Of a DNA stretch of 64,000 nt, positions 1-8,928 are shown piece after piece. The notes beneath the pieces were generated by a model. It had not been told where the DNA came from and made no database searches. It saw only the letters and a program-made list of their open reading frames with translations. Each line of letters starts with the position of its first letter. Position 1 is the stretch's first letter. The position numbers and the translations under genes are program-made. Source of the DNA: JAJTFW01 sp903922455 (GTDB lineage Bacteria; Bacteroidota; Bacteroidia; AKYH767-A; OLB10); assembly GCA_943329665.2 (NCBI GenBank), contig CALQEU020000012.1, positions 1 through 64,000 on the forward strand. Direction: 5' to 3'.

Positions 1-112
1 AAATATTATCTAAAATATATTGTGAATCTATATACGCATATTTCTGTGCGAAAATGGAAGGACTAGCAAGCGTTCCAATAAAGAATGTGCATGCAATGAT
101 TAGCTTTTTCAT
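1..112 (-). CDS. OmpH/Skp-family periplasmic chaperone, N-terminal fragment
   Basis: Only the first 37 codons lie inside the window; the gene runs off the left edge. The start ATG is at 110-112 on the minus strand. The peptide has a clear signal sequence (MKKLIIACTFFIGTLASPS, then IFAQ with cleavage near residue 22-23). It is followed by KYAYIDSQYILDNI, which matches the start of mature OmpH/Skp chaperones (a 'xYVDSxYIL' type strand). Location supports this: in Bacteroidota ompH genes commonly follow bamA in the order uppS-bamA-ompH, and that is the order here. Skp-type chaperones hold unfolded outer-membrane proteins in the periplasm before BAM assembly. The start of the coiled-coil arm is not visible. 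Confidence 0.75.
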   Translation of the reverse strand, partial: MKKLIIACTFFIGTLASPSIFAQKYAYIDSQYILDNI

Positions 113-344
113 AAGTCTTGGGATTTTTTAGTATCCATCTTTTGCAAATTATCGTGCCAAATTTACCTCTTTTTATCGTAGATACCAAAGATACTCGATG
201 GTACTACTTAAGGTAAAGCGTTGGTGGTCAAATTTTTTACCCTAAGTTTAATCTTAATTATTACAAATTTTGACGAAACTCTTTCAAATTCTTTATGCTT
301 TCTTCACCCAAATAGGAAGTAATCAAAAGAAAACTGCTTATTTG

Positions 345-2852
345 TTAGAACTGCTGTCCAATAGTGAAATGGAATTGCCCTTTATTCACACCTGGATTTC
401 CTTCTATCTCATCAAATCCATATCCCCAATCCAGGCCTAGTAAGCCGAACATAGGAAGGAAAATTCTTACTCCCACACCCGCTGAGCGTTTTAAATTTAA
501 AGGGTTGAAATTTCTTGTTCCTAACCAATTGTTTCCAGCTTCTAAGAATGCTAAGGTGTATATGGTAGCAGATGGGTTTAGCGAAACCGGGAATCGCAAT
601 TCGAACGTGTTTTTGTTATAAGCAGTACCACCTACTGTGCTTCCATTAATACGAGGAGTTACTGTATTGTTATTGTATCCGCGTAACGCAATAATTTCAC
701 GTCCATCTAATGCAAATCCTGAAAGGCCATCTCCCCCTAAGTAGAAACGTTCGAATGGAGATTGTCCAATATCACTATTGTAAAATCCTAATATTCCAAT
801 TTGTGTTCTGGAGAATAATACAAATTTCGTCCCTAAGCTTTTATACCATGATCCACTAAATTTCCATTTGTGATATTCGATCCACTTGTATTTTTCTTTA
901 GCACTAGCAGTTGCATAGTCACTACCTTTATCAAGTAAACTAAATGGCGGTGTTAATTGTAAAGTGAATGATAGTTGCGAGCCACTACGAATCCAAATAA
1001 ATCCATCTACCGAATTTCGTGAAAATGTTTGTTCGAAGTTTAAGTTGTTCGAGTATCCATCACTGAATAAAAAAGTCCCAGCCCAATTGTCTAAAGAGTA
1101 ACGTTGAAATGTTAATTCATTATATGATTGGAAGAAATCATCTGGCCATTTTAATCGTTTTCCTAATCCAATAGAGGCACCACTAATTTTTAATACGGAA
1201 CGATCATCGTTTCCTTTTGGTAATCCATCCGTTTGTATCGAGTGAAATACAGAAACACTTAAAGAGTTTGGTTTTTTACCACCTAGCCAAGGTTCAGTGA
1301 AAGAGGCATTGTAGCTTTGGAAGAATCTGCCATTCGATTGAAAACGTATGCTCAATTTTTGTCCGTCGCCAGTGGGTAGTGGAGACCACGTACCTTTTTT
1401 CGCAATATTTTTTGCAGAGAAATTATTAAAAGATATTCCTAAAGTACCAACCACACCGGCACCACCGCCCCAACCTCCAGATAATTCAAGTTGGTCGGAA
1501 GGACGTTCTTCAACGATGTATTCAATATCCACGGTACCATCTGCAGCATTTGGTCGAGGAGTAACATTTAATTTCTCTTGATCAAAGTAACCTAGTTGTG
1601 CTAATACTTGCTGTGTGCGAATAATATCGGAACGATTAAATAACTGCCCCGGTTTCGTGCGAATCTCTCGCATGATTACTTTGTCATTGGTTTTTGAATT
1701 CCCCTTTACAGTAACACGATTCACAGTGGCTTGTTTGCCCTCATAAATTCGCATTTCAATATCGATGGAATCATTCTCAACTAATATCTCTACGGGAGTA
1801 ACTTGGAAAAATAAATATCCATCATCCATGTACAATGAACTAATGTCTCTACTGCTTTGACTGATGAACAAGCCTTCGTCTAATTTCGACTGACTAAAAA
1901 TATCACCTTTCTTAATTCCTAACATTTGATCGAGTTGGGAAGTTGGATATTTTGTATTTCCGATCCAAGTGATATTTCTAAAATAATATTTAGGGCCTTC
2001 ATCGATCCATACATCAATATTTACGGTGCGATCACTGAATTTATATACACTGTCTTTTGAAATAGATACATCTCTAAATCCCTTTGAAGCATAAGTAGCA
2101 ACTACTTTTTCTTTATCTTTTTCAAAAGCTTCTTCACTAAACTTCGAGGAACTAAAAATTTTATACCAGCCTTTCTCTTTGCTGCCTTTCATTTTCCTTC
2201 TCAGCTTCTTCGATTCAAATTGAGTGTTTCCATGAAAAGTTACTTTGTTAATCTTCACTCTTTTTTTATTGGAGACACTAATGCGCATCAGTTCTTGATT
2301 GGGTCCGCCGATGGTATCTTTTTCAGTCGTAATCGTGGTTTCAACAAATAAAAATCCTTTTTCTACATAATAATCTTTGACTTGATTTTTTGTAATCTGA
2401 ATTAAATTTTCGGTGATTACTTTTCCTTTAACTAGTTGAAGTTTGTCTCTTAATTTATCCGCTTCGTTCTTGCTGATTCCACTAAAAGCAAATTTGGAAA
2501 GTCGGGGACGTTCGCTTAATTCAAAATTCAAAAAGATCCGATCTCCATTAATTTTAGTAGCGGTCACTTTAATATCAGAAAGTAATCCTTGTTTCCAAAG
2601 ATTTTCAATAGCAGTAGCAATTTTATCACCGGGAATTTTGAATCTTTCTCCAATATTCAATCCGGTCAACGTAATTAAAACGCCTTCGTCTAAATAGCGA
2701 ATACCACTTACCGTGATTCCCCCTAATTCATATTCTTTGGGTTGAGCAAAATTGATTTGCTGGTCATCTGATCCAATGGATTCAACCTGTGCGTAGGAAG
2801 TATTCGCAAAGAAAGTGAAGATGGAAATTAGGAGTACTATTATTCTACGCAT
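345..2852 (-). CDS. bamA: Outer-membrane protein assembly factor BamA
   Basis: 835 aa, the usual size for Bacteroidota BamA. A signal peptide covers residues 1-21. Five POTRA domains follow at about 45-115, 115-205, 205-290, 290-370 and 373-450, each with the typical 'I..I.i.GN....' start (for example VTFHGNTQFESKKLR and VTVKGNSKTNDKVI). The rest (about 455-835) is the 16-stranded barrel, with the loop-6 signature seen as ALRGY and a terminal aromatic (FHFTIGQQF) expected of a BAM substrate. It inserts beta-barrel proteins into the outer membrane. The start overlaps the end of uppS by 8 bp, so the two are probably cotranscribed and translationally coupled, with ompH downstream. Assignment is firm. 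Confidence 0.95.
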   Translation of the reverse strand: MRRIIVLLISIFTFFANTSYAQVESIGSDDQQINFAQPKEYELGGITVSGIRYLDEGVLITLTGLNIGERFKIPGDKIATAIENLWKQGLLSDIKVTATKINGDRIFLNFELSERPRLSKFAFSGISKNEADKLRDKLQLVKGKVITENLIQITKNQVKDYYVEKGFLFVETTITTEKDTIGGPNQELMRISVSNKKRVKINKVTFHGNTQFESKKLRRKMKGSKEKGWYKIFSSSKFSEEAFEKDKEKVVATYASKGFRDVSISKDSVYKFSDRTVNIDVWIDEGPKYYFRNITWIGNTKYPTSQLDQMLGIKKGDIFSQSKLDEGLFISQSSRDISSLYMDDGYLFFQVTPVEILVENDSIDIEMRIYEGKQATVNRVTVKGNSKTNDKVIMREIRTKPGQLFNRSDIIRTQQVLAQLGYFDQEKLNVTPRPNAADGTVDIEYIVEERPSDQLELSGGWGGGAGVVGTLGISFNNFSAKNIAKKGTWSPLPTGDGQKLSIRFQSNGRFFQSYNASFTEPWLGGKKPNSLSVSVFHSIQTDGLPKGNDDRSVLKISGASIGLGKRLKWPDDFFQSYNELTFQRYSLDNWAGTFLFSDGYSNNLNFEQTFSRNSVDGFIWIRSGSQLSFTLQLTPPFSLLDKGSDYATASAKEKYKWIEYHKWKFSGSWYKSLGTKFVLFSRTQIGILGFYNSDIGQSPFERFYLGGDGLSGFALDGREIIALRGYNNNTVTPRINGSTVGGTAYNKNTFELRFPVSLNPSATIYTLAFLEAGNNWLGTRNFNPLNLKRSAGVGVRIFLPMFGLLGLDWGYGFDEIEGNPGVNKGQFHFTIGQQF

Positions 2853-3597
2853 GTTCAGATTTCAGTTGTTCTGATGTTTTTCCAAAGCGACGTTCACGTT
2901 GTTGGAAGTCGATAATGGCTTTATAAAAATCTTCACGACGAAAATCTGGCCACAACTTCTCTGTAAAGTACAGCTCAGCATAAGCGATTTGCCATAATAA
3001 GTAATTACTGATTCTAGACTCACCACTCGTACGAATTAATAATTCAGGGTCGGGCCAGGCGGCAGTATTCAGATGATTACTTATTAAATCTTCGTTAATA
3101 TTTTTTGGATCTATTTCACCTGCTTTCACTTTTTCTGCAATTTTTTGCATCGCATTAGTGATTTCCCAGCGCGAGCTATAGCTCAAAGCCAGTACTAAGG
3201 TCATTCGTGTATTGTTGGCTGTTTTGTCAATACATTTTTTCAGATTCGCAGCTACTTTGGCGGGTAGACTATCTGTATTGCCAATGGTTGCTAAGCGAAT
3301 GTTGTTCTCCATCAACTTCGGTGTCTCCTTCGTGATGGTTTTAACCAAAAGATGCATTAATGCGTCAATTTCTATCTTTGGGCGATTCCAGTTTTCGGTA
3401 CTAAAAGCATAAACGGTTAGAACTTCAATCCCTAGTTCGGCAGCTCCTTCAACGGTATCGCGAACCGCAAGAACACCATTTTGGTGACCGAAAATGCGCA
3501 TTTTCCCCTGCTGTTTCGCCCATCTTCCATTGCCATCCATAATAATGGCGACATGACGCGGTAAACCTTGAATATCTATCTGCTCTTTTAGTGACAT
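2845..3597 (-). CDS. uppS: Isoprenyl (undecaprenyl) diphosphate synthase
   Basis: This cis-prenyltransferase condenses farnesyl-PP with isopentenyl-PP to make the C55 lipid carrier for peptidoglycan and O-antigen. From the start chosen it has 250 aa, the family norm. The catalytic Asp is at residue 21 in IMDGNGRWA; the diphosphate-binding RTSGESR is at about 189-195, followed by SNYLLWQIAYAEL. The frame stays open upstream to an ATG at 3642, but the extra 15 residues (MHEKANAFTTFASPN) do not look like the family, so I prefer ATG 3597. It overlaps bamA by 8 bp and links carrier-lipid synthesis with envelope assembly in one operon. Confidence 0.93.
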   Translation of the reverse strand: MSLKEQIDIQGLPRHVAIIMDGNGRWAKQQGKMRIFGHQNGVLAVRDTVEGAAELGIEVLTVYAFSTENWNRPKIEIDALMHLLVKTITKETPKLMENNIRLATIGNTDSLPAKVAANLKKCIDKTANNTRMTLVLALSYSSRWEITNAMQKIAEKVKAGEIDPKNINEDLISNHLNTAAWPDPELLIRTSGESRISNYLLWQIAYAELYFTEKLWPDFRREDFYKAIIDFQQRERRFGKTSEQLKSEHA

Positions 3598-3671
3598 ATT
3601 TGGGCTCGCAAATGTAGTAAATGCATTGGCCTTCTCGTGCATTTAAAAAGATTAACTTGACGTTAACGTAT

Positions 3672-4511
3672 TTACCAGAGTTTTATGCGAAACGGCTGGC
3701 ATGCATCGATGTATTTCTTACTCAGTGTATAGGTTAATTGTACCCCTGTAAAAACATAAAAATCACGTCGCTTTGTGTCGCCACGTTGTCGTCCAATATT
3801 TCCACCAGGTGCTTGATTGAGCGACCGATCACTTAGGAGCGCTGCTGTTTTTCCATATTCTACTAAAATGGATTTTGGATCTGCATACACGGTACTCACA
3901 TCGTCTAAATAGTCGGTATAGGTTTGTCGTACTCCCGACTCCAGCGTTAATCCGAATCGACGTCCAATTTTAAATTTAAATCCACCACCAAAAGTGAACG
4001 CTAAATTCGTCCGTTTGTATGGATTTTTATTAGAAGCATCCGTTCCCTGACCTTCAGTTCCTAAGGGCTGCAATTCTATCCAATCGTCGTTAATTTTTGT
4101 TTTAGGGTTAAAATGAAAAACAGATAATCCACAGAGTAAATAGGGGCTAAAAGTTGAATTTGGATTAGCCGTTTGATAAGGGAAAAAATTAAATTCAAAC
4201 TGTCCAGATAATTCAATGATATGGGATCTGAAATTCAAATTTCTGTTTTGACTGTAGAAGTCATCGGCCTTACTATCATCGGCTTTAACATGCCCATATA
4301 ATAAACCAGCTTTGAATGCCCAGTGATTACTGTATGAACGTCGGTAAACAGCACTGATGCCCGGTTCTAAAAAGCGGGTATCATACATCGTTTTATCCAA
4401 ATCGCCTCTATAGCCCATCACTCCTACCATAATACCAAGTTCTCTTGATTGAGAATTGGAAATGAAAGGGAATGCTAGAATAATAAGGAAGAGGGAGACT
4501 ATTGGCCTCAT
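3672..4511 (-). CDS. DUF6089-like outer-membrane beta-barrel protein, copy 1
   Basis: From ATG 4511 the protein is about 279 aa with a signal peptide (MRPIVSLFLIILAFPFISNS, cleavage near SQS). The open frame extends to 4568, but the extra 19 residues would bury the signal peptide. The body alternates polar and hydrophobic residues with many Tyr/Phe/Gly, as in an 8-10 stranded barrel. It is related to the next gene: both contain FHFNPK, LQPLGTEGQG, R.T....FG.G..F..GRR.G....SG.R.T.TDYLDDVS and GQQRGD/GRQRGD. Proteins of this kind sit beside uppS in many Bacteroidota and are annotated DUF6089; the function is unknown. The family number is from memory of that context, not a search. Confidence 0.75.
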   Translation of the reverse strand: MRPIVSLFLIILAFPFISNSQSRELGIMVGVMGYRGDLDKTMYDTRFLEPGISAVYRRSYSNHWAFKAGLLYGHVKADDSKADDFYSQNRNLNFRSHIIELSGQFEFNFFPYQTANPNSTFSPYLLCGLSVFHFNPKTKINDDWIELQPLGTEGQGTDASNKNPYKRTNLAFTFGGGFKFKIGRRFGLTLESGVRQTYTDYLDDVSTVYADPKSILVEYGKTAALLSDRSLNQAPGGNIGRQRGDTKRRDFYVFTGVQLTYTLSKKYIDACQPFRIKLW

Positions 4512-4587
4512 TGCGTTTTTCAAAACGTGAATTTGATTTGAGTATTGTTGAGGTTTTCTATTCAACAAACAGTACTACTCCGTAATT

Positions 4588-5490
4588 TTAGAATATTGGG
4601 AAGTTAGTACGACCAGTACGAATCTTATAATGTAAACTGATGATCGCAAACATATAAGCATCTTTATCACGAGGATCTCCACGTTGCTGACCTACTGTAG
4701 TTGATTCAGCATTAGGATTAGGATTTGAAAAATAGGCTGCAACTGGACCATTAGCTTGATTAATAGCTAGTGGATCATAATATGTTTTACTTACATCATC
4801 AATGTAATCTGTAAATGTTTTTCTCAGTCCGAATTCAAATCCAACACCCCAACGACGGTTGAAGAAATAACGACCACCTATTCCAAATGGGATACAAATT
4901 TGGGTTCTTTTATATTTTTCACGAGCCGGCGAAATTCCTTGACCCTCAGTGCCTAATGGTTGAAGATTGTACCATTTGTCGTTGAATTCACCTTTTGGAT
5001 TAAAGTGAAAAACACCAATACCAACGAATCCATAAAGTGAACCTTCAAATGAATTAGAACGACGAACTCCTCTCAAACGATAAATTCCACCTTCTTGTTG
5101 ACTGAGAAGGGCAGCTTCAAAATTTACATTGAATTCGTAGATATTCGATTTGAAATTTAAACCCCTCGTACTTCTAAAAAACTCCTTGGTTAGTTTATCA
5201 TCCCCTTTTACATGGCCATAAGTAAGATGGGAGTGAATGGATAATGCAGGACTTAATTTGTATCGCATCCCAACGGTAAGTGCTGGTCTAGTTAAACTCA
5301 ACTCTAAATCTTTGAAGCCGTTGGTTCCAATTGCATTCGCGCCTCCTAAATCACCCAAGAAATTACTGGCACCAATACCAAAACTCCATTCGTAACGATA
5401 TGCTTTCCATCGTGCACGTAATCTTTGCGCTTCGCACATTGTACTAAATACAAGTAGGAATGCGAGAGAAAGTAGTATATTTTTCTTCAT
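4588..5490 (-). CDS. DUF6089-like outer-membrane beta-barrel protein, copy 2
   Basis: 300 aa with a signal peptide (MKKNILLSLAFLLVFSTMCEAQ). The mature part is a predicted small outer-membrane barrel. It shares with the neighbouring copy the blocks FHFNPKGEFNDKWYNLQPLG, FTDYIDDVSKTYYDP and GQQRGDPRDKDAY, so the pair is a tandem duplication that has since diverged (the signal peptides and the loops between shared blocks differ clearly). An Arg-rich stretch follows the signal (RLRARWKAYRYEWSFG). It lies between nadK and uppS on the same strand, so it may be read with the envelope operon. Function is not known; a structural or assembly role in the outer membrane is only inference. Confidence 0.75.
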   Translation of the reverse strand: MKKNILLSLAFLLVFSTMCEAQRLRARWKAYRYEWSFGIGASNFLGDLGGANAIGTNGFKDLELSLTRPALTVGMRYKLSPALSIHSHLTYGHVKGDDKLTKEFFRSTRGLNFKSNIYEFNVNFEAALLSQQEGGIYRLRGVRRSNSFEGSLYGFVGIGVFHFNPKGEFNDKWYNLQPLGTEGQGISPAREKYKRTQICIPFGIGGRYFFNRRWGVGFEFGLRKTFTDYIDDVSKTYYDPLAINQANGPVAAYFSNPNPNAESTTVGQQRGDPRDKDAYMFAIISLHYKIRTGRTNFPIF

Positions 5491-5571
5491 ATGAATTCTT
5501 AATGCCTTTGCACAAAAGTAATATTTTCTGCTATATAGTAATGCGTAAATAACTATGATTTGGTGAGTGTG

Positions 5572-6450
5572 TTAGTTTCTGGTGTCAAGACCCCAATTTA
5601 ATTTTTTTCTGAGCGTATTTAGGAAGTTGGTGCTACCCAGTCGAACAAGACTCATGGTGAAGTCTTCTCTTCTGACTGCCAGTGAGATAGCTGAATCTAT
5701 GGTTACAGATCGGGAATCGAGCGAGGCTAAAAAGTACTGGCTTCGCCCTTCTACTTCTAACGAAATTACATTTTGATCAGACACTACAATTGGACGAACA
5801 TTTAGGTTGTGAGGTGCGATGGGCGTAATCACGAAGTTGCCAGAGTAAGGCGCGACAATGGGTCCACCGCAACTTAAGGAATATCCAGTGGAGCCAGTTG
5901 GAGTAGCGATGATGAGCCCATCTGCCCAATACGAATTTAAATATTCACCATTGAGGTAAGTGTTGATGGTGATCATGCTCGAACTGTCCTTTTTGTGGAT
6001 GGTCAATTCGTTGAGTGCATAATTCACTCCGCCAAATAAATTTCGGTTGGATTCCAGTCTTAGCAAACTTCTCTTATCGATGGTATAATGACCTTTCATC
6101 AGTGCTTCGAGAGCTCCGGAAATATCTTCAGTACCCACACCCGTTAAAAAGCCTAATCGTCCTAAGTTGATTCCCATCACCGGAATATTACTGTCTTGAA
6201 CCAAGGTTAACGTATCCAAAATAGTCCCATCTCCCCCTAAGCTTAATAAAAAGTCAATTTGTCCTCTTATTTCAGAACCCGAATTAAAAGGGGTGTTGGG
6301 TGGAATATCGCTTCCCAAAGGTTTAATTCGATGCAAAAAAGGTTGATAAATATAAAGTTCACACTGATGCCTTTGTAATTCCTTCAATAATTCTCGAATT
6401 AACGGAAAATTTTCGGTGTCGACTTGGCGAGCATACAATGCGATCTTCAT
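5572..6450 (-). CDS. nadK: NAD kinase
   Basis: Phosphorylates NAD at the 2'-OH of adenosine ribose, using ATP, to give NADP in the cytosol. 292 aa, normal length. The diagnostic GGDGT motif is at residues 72-76 (Asp74 catalytic), the NE pair at about 147-148 and the glycine-rich nucleotide segment DGLIIATPTGSTGYSLSCGG begins at residue 177. No signal peptide. The stop lies 81 bp upstream of the DUF6089 pair on the same strand. In many Bacteroidota nadK sits between a CBS protein and these barrel genes; here a BamA-like gene has come between CBS and nadK. Confidence 0.95.
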   Translation of the reverse strand: MKIALYARQVDTENFPLIRELLKELQRHQCELYIYQPFLHRIKPLGSDIPPNTPFNSGSEIRGQIDFLLSLGGDGTILDTLTLVQDSNIPVMGINLGRLGFLTGVGTEDISGALEALMKGHYTIDKRSLLRLESNRNLFGGVNYALNELTIHKKDSSSMITINTYLNGEYLNSYWADGLIIATPTGSTGYSLSCGGPIVAPYSGNFVITPIAPHNLNVRPIVVSDQNVISLEVEGRSQYFLASLDSRSVTIDSAISLAVRREDFTMSLVRLGSTNFLNTLRKKLNWGLDTRN

Positions 6451-6490
6451 TGATACGAAAATAGGTAGGATTTTTCTATTTCTGAAAAGA

Positions 6491-6522
6491 ATTTGAAAAT
6501 TTGAAAATTTGAAAATGGAAAA
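6491..6522. repeat. 8-bp tandem repeat ATTTGAAA
   Basis: Three perfect adjacent copies of ATTTGAAA (6491-6514) followed by a degenerate fourth (ATGGAAAA), in the gap between the nadK start and the upstream BamA-like gene. It is noncoding and AT-rich. Similar short A/T repeats are common between genes in this phylum; no function is evident. Confidence 0.7.
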
Positions 6523-6605
6523 TTGTTGAAAAAGGTATAGTAGGAAACTGATTTATGAGAACTTCTGAAGTTTTATTTTACTTGATAGTATATTCTAAGG
6601 TCTAT

Positions 6606-8018
6606 CTAAAACACCGCACCCACTCTAAAATACAAACCGGTATCGCCAATTTTATTGAGTGCATATTCAAAGCGCAGAACGATATCGTAATAAGTGATGA
6701 AATCTAAACAGAGTCCATAGCCCATCTGCCATTCATTGCTTAAAGAATTTCTGTACCCAAATTGTTTGTCGCTAACGTATCCTGCATCAAAAAAAGCATT
6801 TAGGTAAGCGGAGATGGGAAACTTTTTAAATTTTTCGGATTTTAAAAAAGAGAACTGATACGTTTTTACAGGAATCAAATTGTATTTGAGATTCGAGCGA
6901 AAAAGTGCGAAGTCTTGTCCGTTGAGTACATACAAATCATATCCTCTGATGTAATCAAATCCATAACCTAAAGCACGTTGATTAAAAAACGGTCCGCCTT
7001 CGCGTTGCATGATTCTACCTTTGAGTGCGATAGAAGTAAACCATCTTTTTGACAAGGGTAAATATTTTCGAACACCCATCGAGATAGCAATTAAGTCAGG
7101 TTCGTTTTTTAGAAATTTCAATCCCACTTTGCTTACTTCTAGCTCGTATAAATATCCATTTAATGCATAAGGTTGGTAATCGCGTGTGTCGTGACGATAG
7201 CTCCACGATATGGCTAAATGCTGTTGTTTTGTTGACCCATCAACAAAATATTTATCGTTCAATTTTAGAATGGTATCTTCAACGGATGAAATACGGTAAT
7301 CAAGTGTTGTATTATAATAATCATATAAACCTTGTCGCTTAGTTAACCGAACATAAGCTTGCATTTCCTCTCTTACAAAACGATCGGGATCTTTGTAGAA
7401 TTGAATTTTATTGTTGAGTGTATTGTATGCAACTTCTTTTACACTGGTCACATAAAAACCAGCACTAAGACCCACATTTAATTTTTTGTTGATGTAGGGA
7501 ATCGTATAAAAAACACCAAAACGCTTTGTGTAACCAAATAGCATTTGCAATTGTGCAATATCATCTCTTCCAGTTAAATTTTCTTGTCGCAAAAACATTC
7601 CGTAATTCGTTCGACTAAAATCTTTGGTTTGCCACCATTCACTAATATTTCGATCGGCAATTTCAAAAACAGGAGAGGGCCAGAGATACCATCTTTCAAT
7701 AAGATTAATATGTACAACAACCGTATTTCCTAATCCTTGAAAATATCGAATCTCCACAAAATTGAAGAGCGCAGTATTCATTAGATTTTGTCGGGTGCGT
7801 TCAATCGCCGATTCAAGAATAAAGGGAGCTAATGTATCGCCTTTATGAAAGGTAAGTTCGCGCTGAACAATATAAGCACGGGTCTTTTTATTTCCCGTAA
7901 TAATAATTTGATCAATGATGGAGGTTTGTACCTTGAGACTATCGCTTAAAACTTGTGCATGGAGATGCGGAACATACATCAGCAGTAAGAGCAAGAGAAT
8001 CCTTAGTTTCATTGTCAC
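6606..8018 (-). CDS. BamA/TamA-like outer-membrane protein with POTRA domain
   Basis: 470 aa, about half the length of BamA. A signal peptide covers residues 1-21 (MTMKLRILLLLLLMYVPHLHA); ATG at 8012 is an equally good start. A single POTRA-like module follows (IIDQIIITGNKKTRAYIVQREL, split about residues 36-110). Next come barrel strands rich in aromatic residues, with RGYDLYVLNG as the probable loop-6 'RGY' element and a final hydrophobic strand ending RVGAVF. This is the Omp85 architecture with a reduced POTRA region. In Bacteroidota such short members are annotated as surface antigen or BamA/TamA family proteins. The substrate is unknown; a role in outer-membrane assembly or secretion of specific cargo is inferred from the fold only. 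Confidence 0.8.
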   Translation of the reverse strand: MTMKLRILLLLLLMYVPHLHAQVLSDSLKVQTSIIDQIIITGNKKTRAYIVQRELTFHKGDTLAPFILESAIERTRQNLMNTALFNFVEIRYFQGLGNTVVVHINLIERWYLWPSPVFEIADRNISEWWQTKDFSRTNYGMFLRQENLTGRDDIAQLQMLFGYTKRFGVFYTIPYINKKLNVGLSAGFYVTSVKEVAYNTLNNKIQFYKDPDRFVREEMQAYVRLTKRQGLYDYYNTTLDYRISSVEDTILKLNDKYFVDGSTKQQHLAISWSYRHDTRDYQPYALNGYLYELEVSKVGLKFLKNEPDLIAISMGVRKYLPLSKRWFTSIALKGRIMQREGGPFFNQRALGYGFDYIRGYDLYVLNGQDFALFRSNLKYNLIPVKTYQFSFLKSEKFKKFPISAYLNAFFDAGYVSDKQFGYRNSLSNEWQMGYGLCLDFITYYDIVLRFEYALNKIGDTGLYFRVGAVF

Positions 8019-8071
8019 GAAGAAAATGATTTAAACAGTTCCGATGCTTACCTGATCGAAAAAGTATCCAC

Positions 8072-8803
8072 TTAGATATTAAGATAATTCATCAGCGACT
8101 CGAATCGATTTTTTAAATCTTCGGAATGTTCGCTTTGATGGTAGGAAGCTACAATATGATAATCGAGACGATAAAAGGCAGCTAACATACGGCTTAAATC
8201 AACTTTATCAACTTTCAAGGTTAATTCAATTTTTGAAGGATCGTGAGCAGTAGTCACGTTGGCGCTTAGAATATGGGCACCGTCCGACTCAACAATTTGT
8301 GCAATATGCGACATTGAATAATCGGATAAAGCCAATTCAATGACGATAATTCCACCAGGAGTATAAACTGATTGGCTAGCGGCGAAATAGGAAACTAGGT
8401 CGTTTACCGTCACCAAACCTAGATAATCATTCTCTGTAGTTAGTACCGGAACAAGATCTAATTTGTGGAGAGAAGCTACTTTTGTTAAATCGTAAACGTG
8501 TTGATTATCATAAACGAAAACTTTATGATACTTAATTTTGGCGTCTTCGAGGCTAAGGTTGGCAAAAGCAGGATTATTTACATCCAATTTATAAACTAAG
8601 CCTAAATATTCACGGCCTTTGATTACAGGTAAAGCGTTGACTCTTAGCTCTTCCATCCAAGTTACCGCGCGCTTACAAGAATCGCCAGGTTTTAGTGGAG
8701 GTACATTATCAGATATTAATCGAGCAGCGAACATGCTTAAGTTTTCTGATGTAACGGTTTCTGTGTCTTTCAAGTTCGGCGCAAACATAAGAAGATCTTT
8801 CAT
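8072..8803 (-). CDS. CBS-domain protein with C-terminal ACT-like domain (AcuB-like)
   Basis: 243 aa, cytosolic. Two CBS motifs span about residues 25-145 (signs are VNALPVIKGREYLGLVYKLD and LDLVPVLTTENDYLGLVTVN). The C-terminal third (about 150-225) resembles an ACT fold (GGIIVIELALSDYSMSHIAQ). CBS pairs usually bind adenine nucleotides and ACT domains bind amino acids, so this is likely a small ligand-sensing regulator. It is divergent from pdxJ and on the strand of nadK. Homologues usually begin close to the sequence after residue 24, so ATG 8734 (MFAARLISDNVPPL) may be the real start. The partner it regulates is not visible. Confidence 0.8.
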   Translation of the reverse strand: MKDLLMFAPNLKDTETVTSENLSMFAARLISDNVPPLKPGDSCKRAVTWMEELRVNALPVIKGREYLGLVYKLDVNNPAFANLSLEDAKIKYHKVFVYDNQHVYDLTKVASLHKLDLVPVLTTENDYLGLVTVNDLVSYFAASQSVYTPGGIIVIELALSDYSMSHIAQIVESDGAHILSANVTTAHDPSKIELTLKVDKVDLSRMLAAFYRLDYHIVASYHQSEHSEDLKNRFESLMNYLNI

Positions 8804-8928
8804 TTTATTTTCGTTTTATGTACCCATCTGGATGAATAAACAAAATATAGAGGAGTTTAGTTCATCCATTACAAAAGACCGTGCCGAAACTACAGAATTT
8901 GCTTAGAACTTCTTAATCTTGCAGGGTC

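Noticed and set aside
5582..5776. 64-codon plus-strand open frame over nadK end
   Set aside because: Antisense shadow of the nadK C-terminus.
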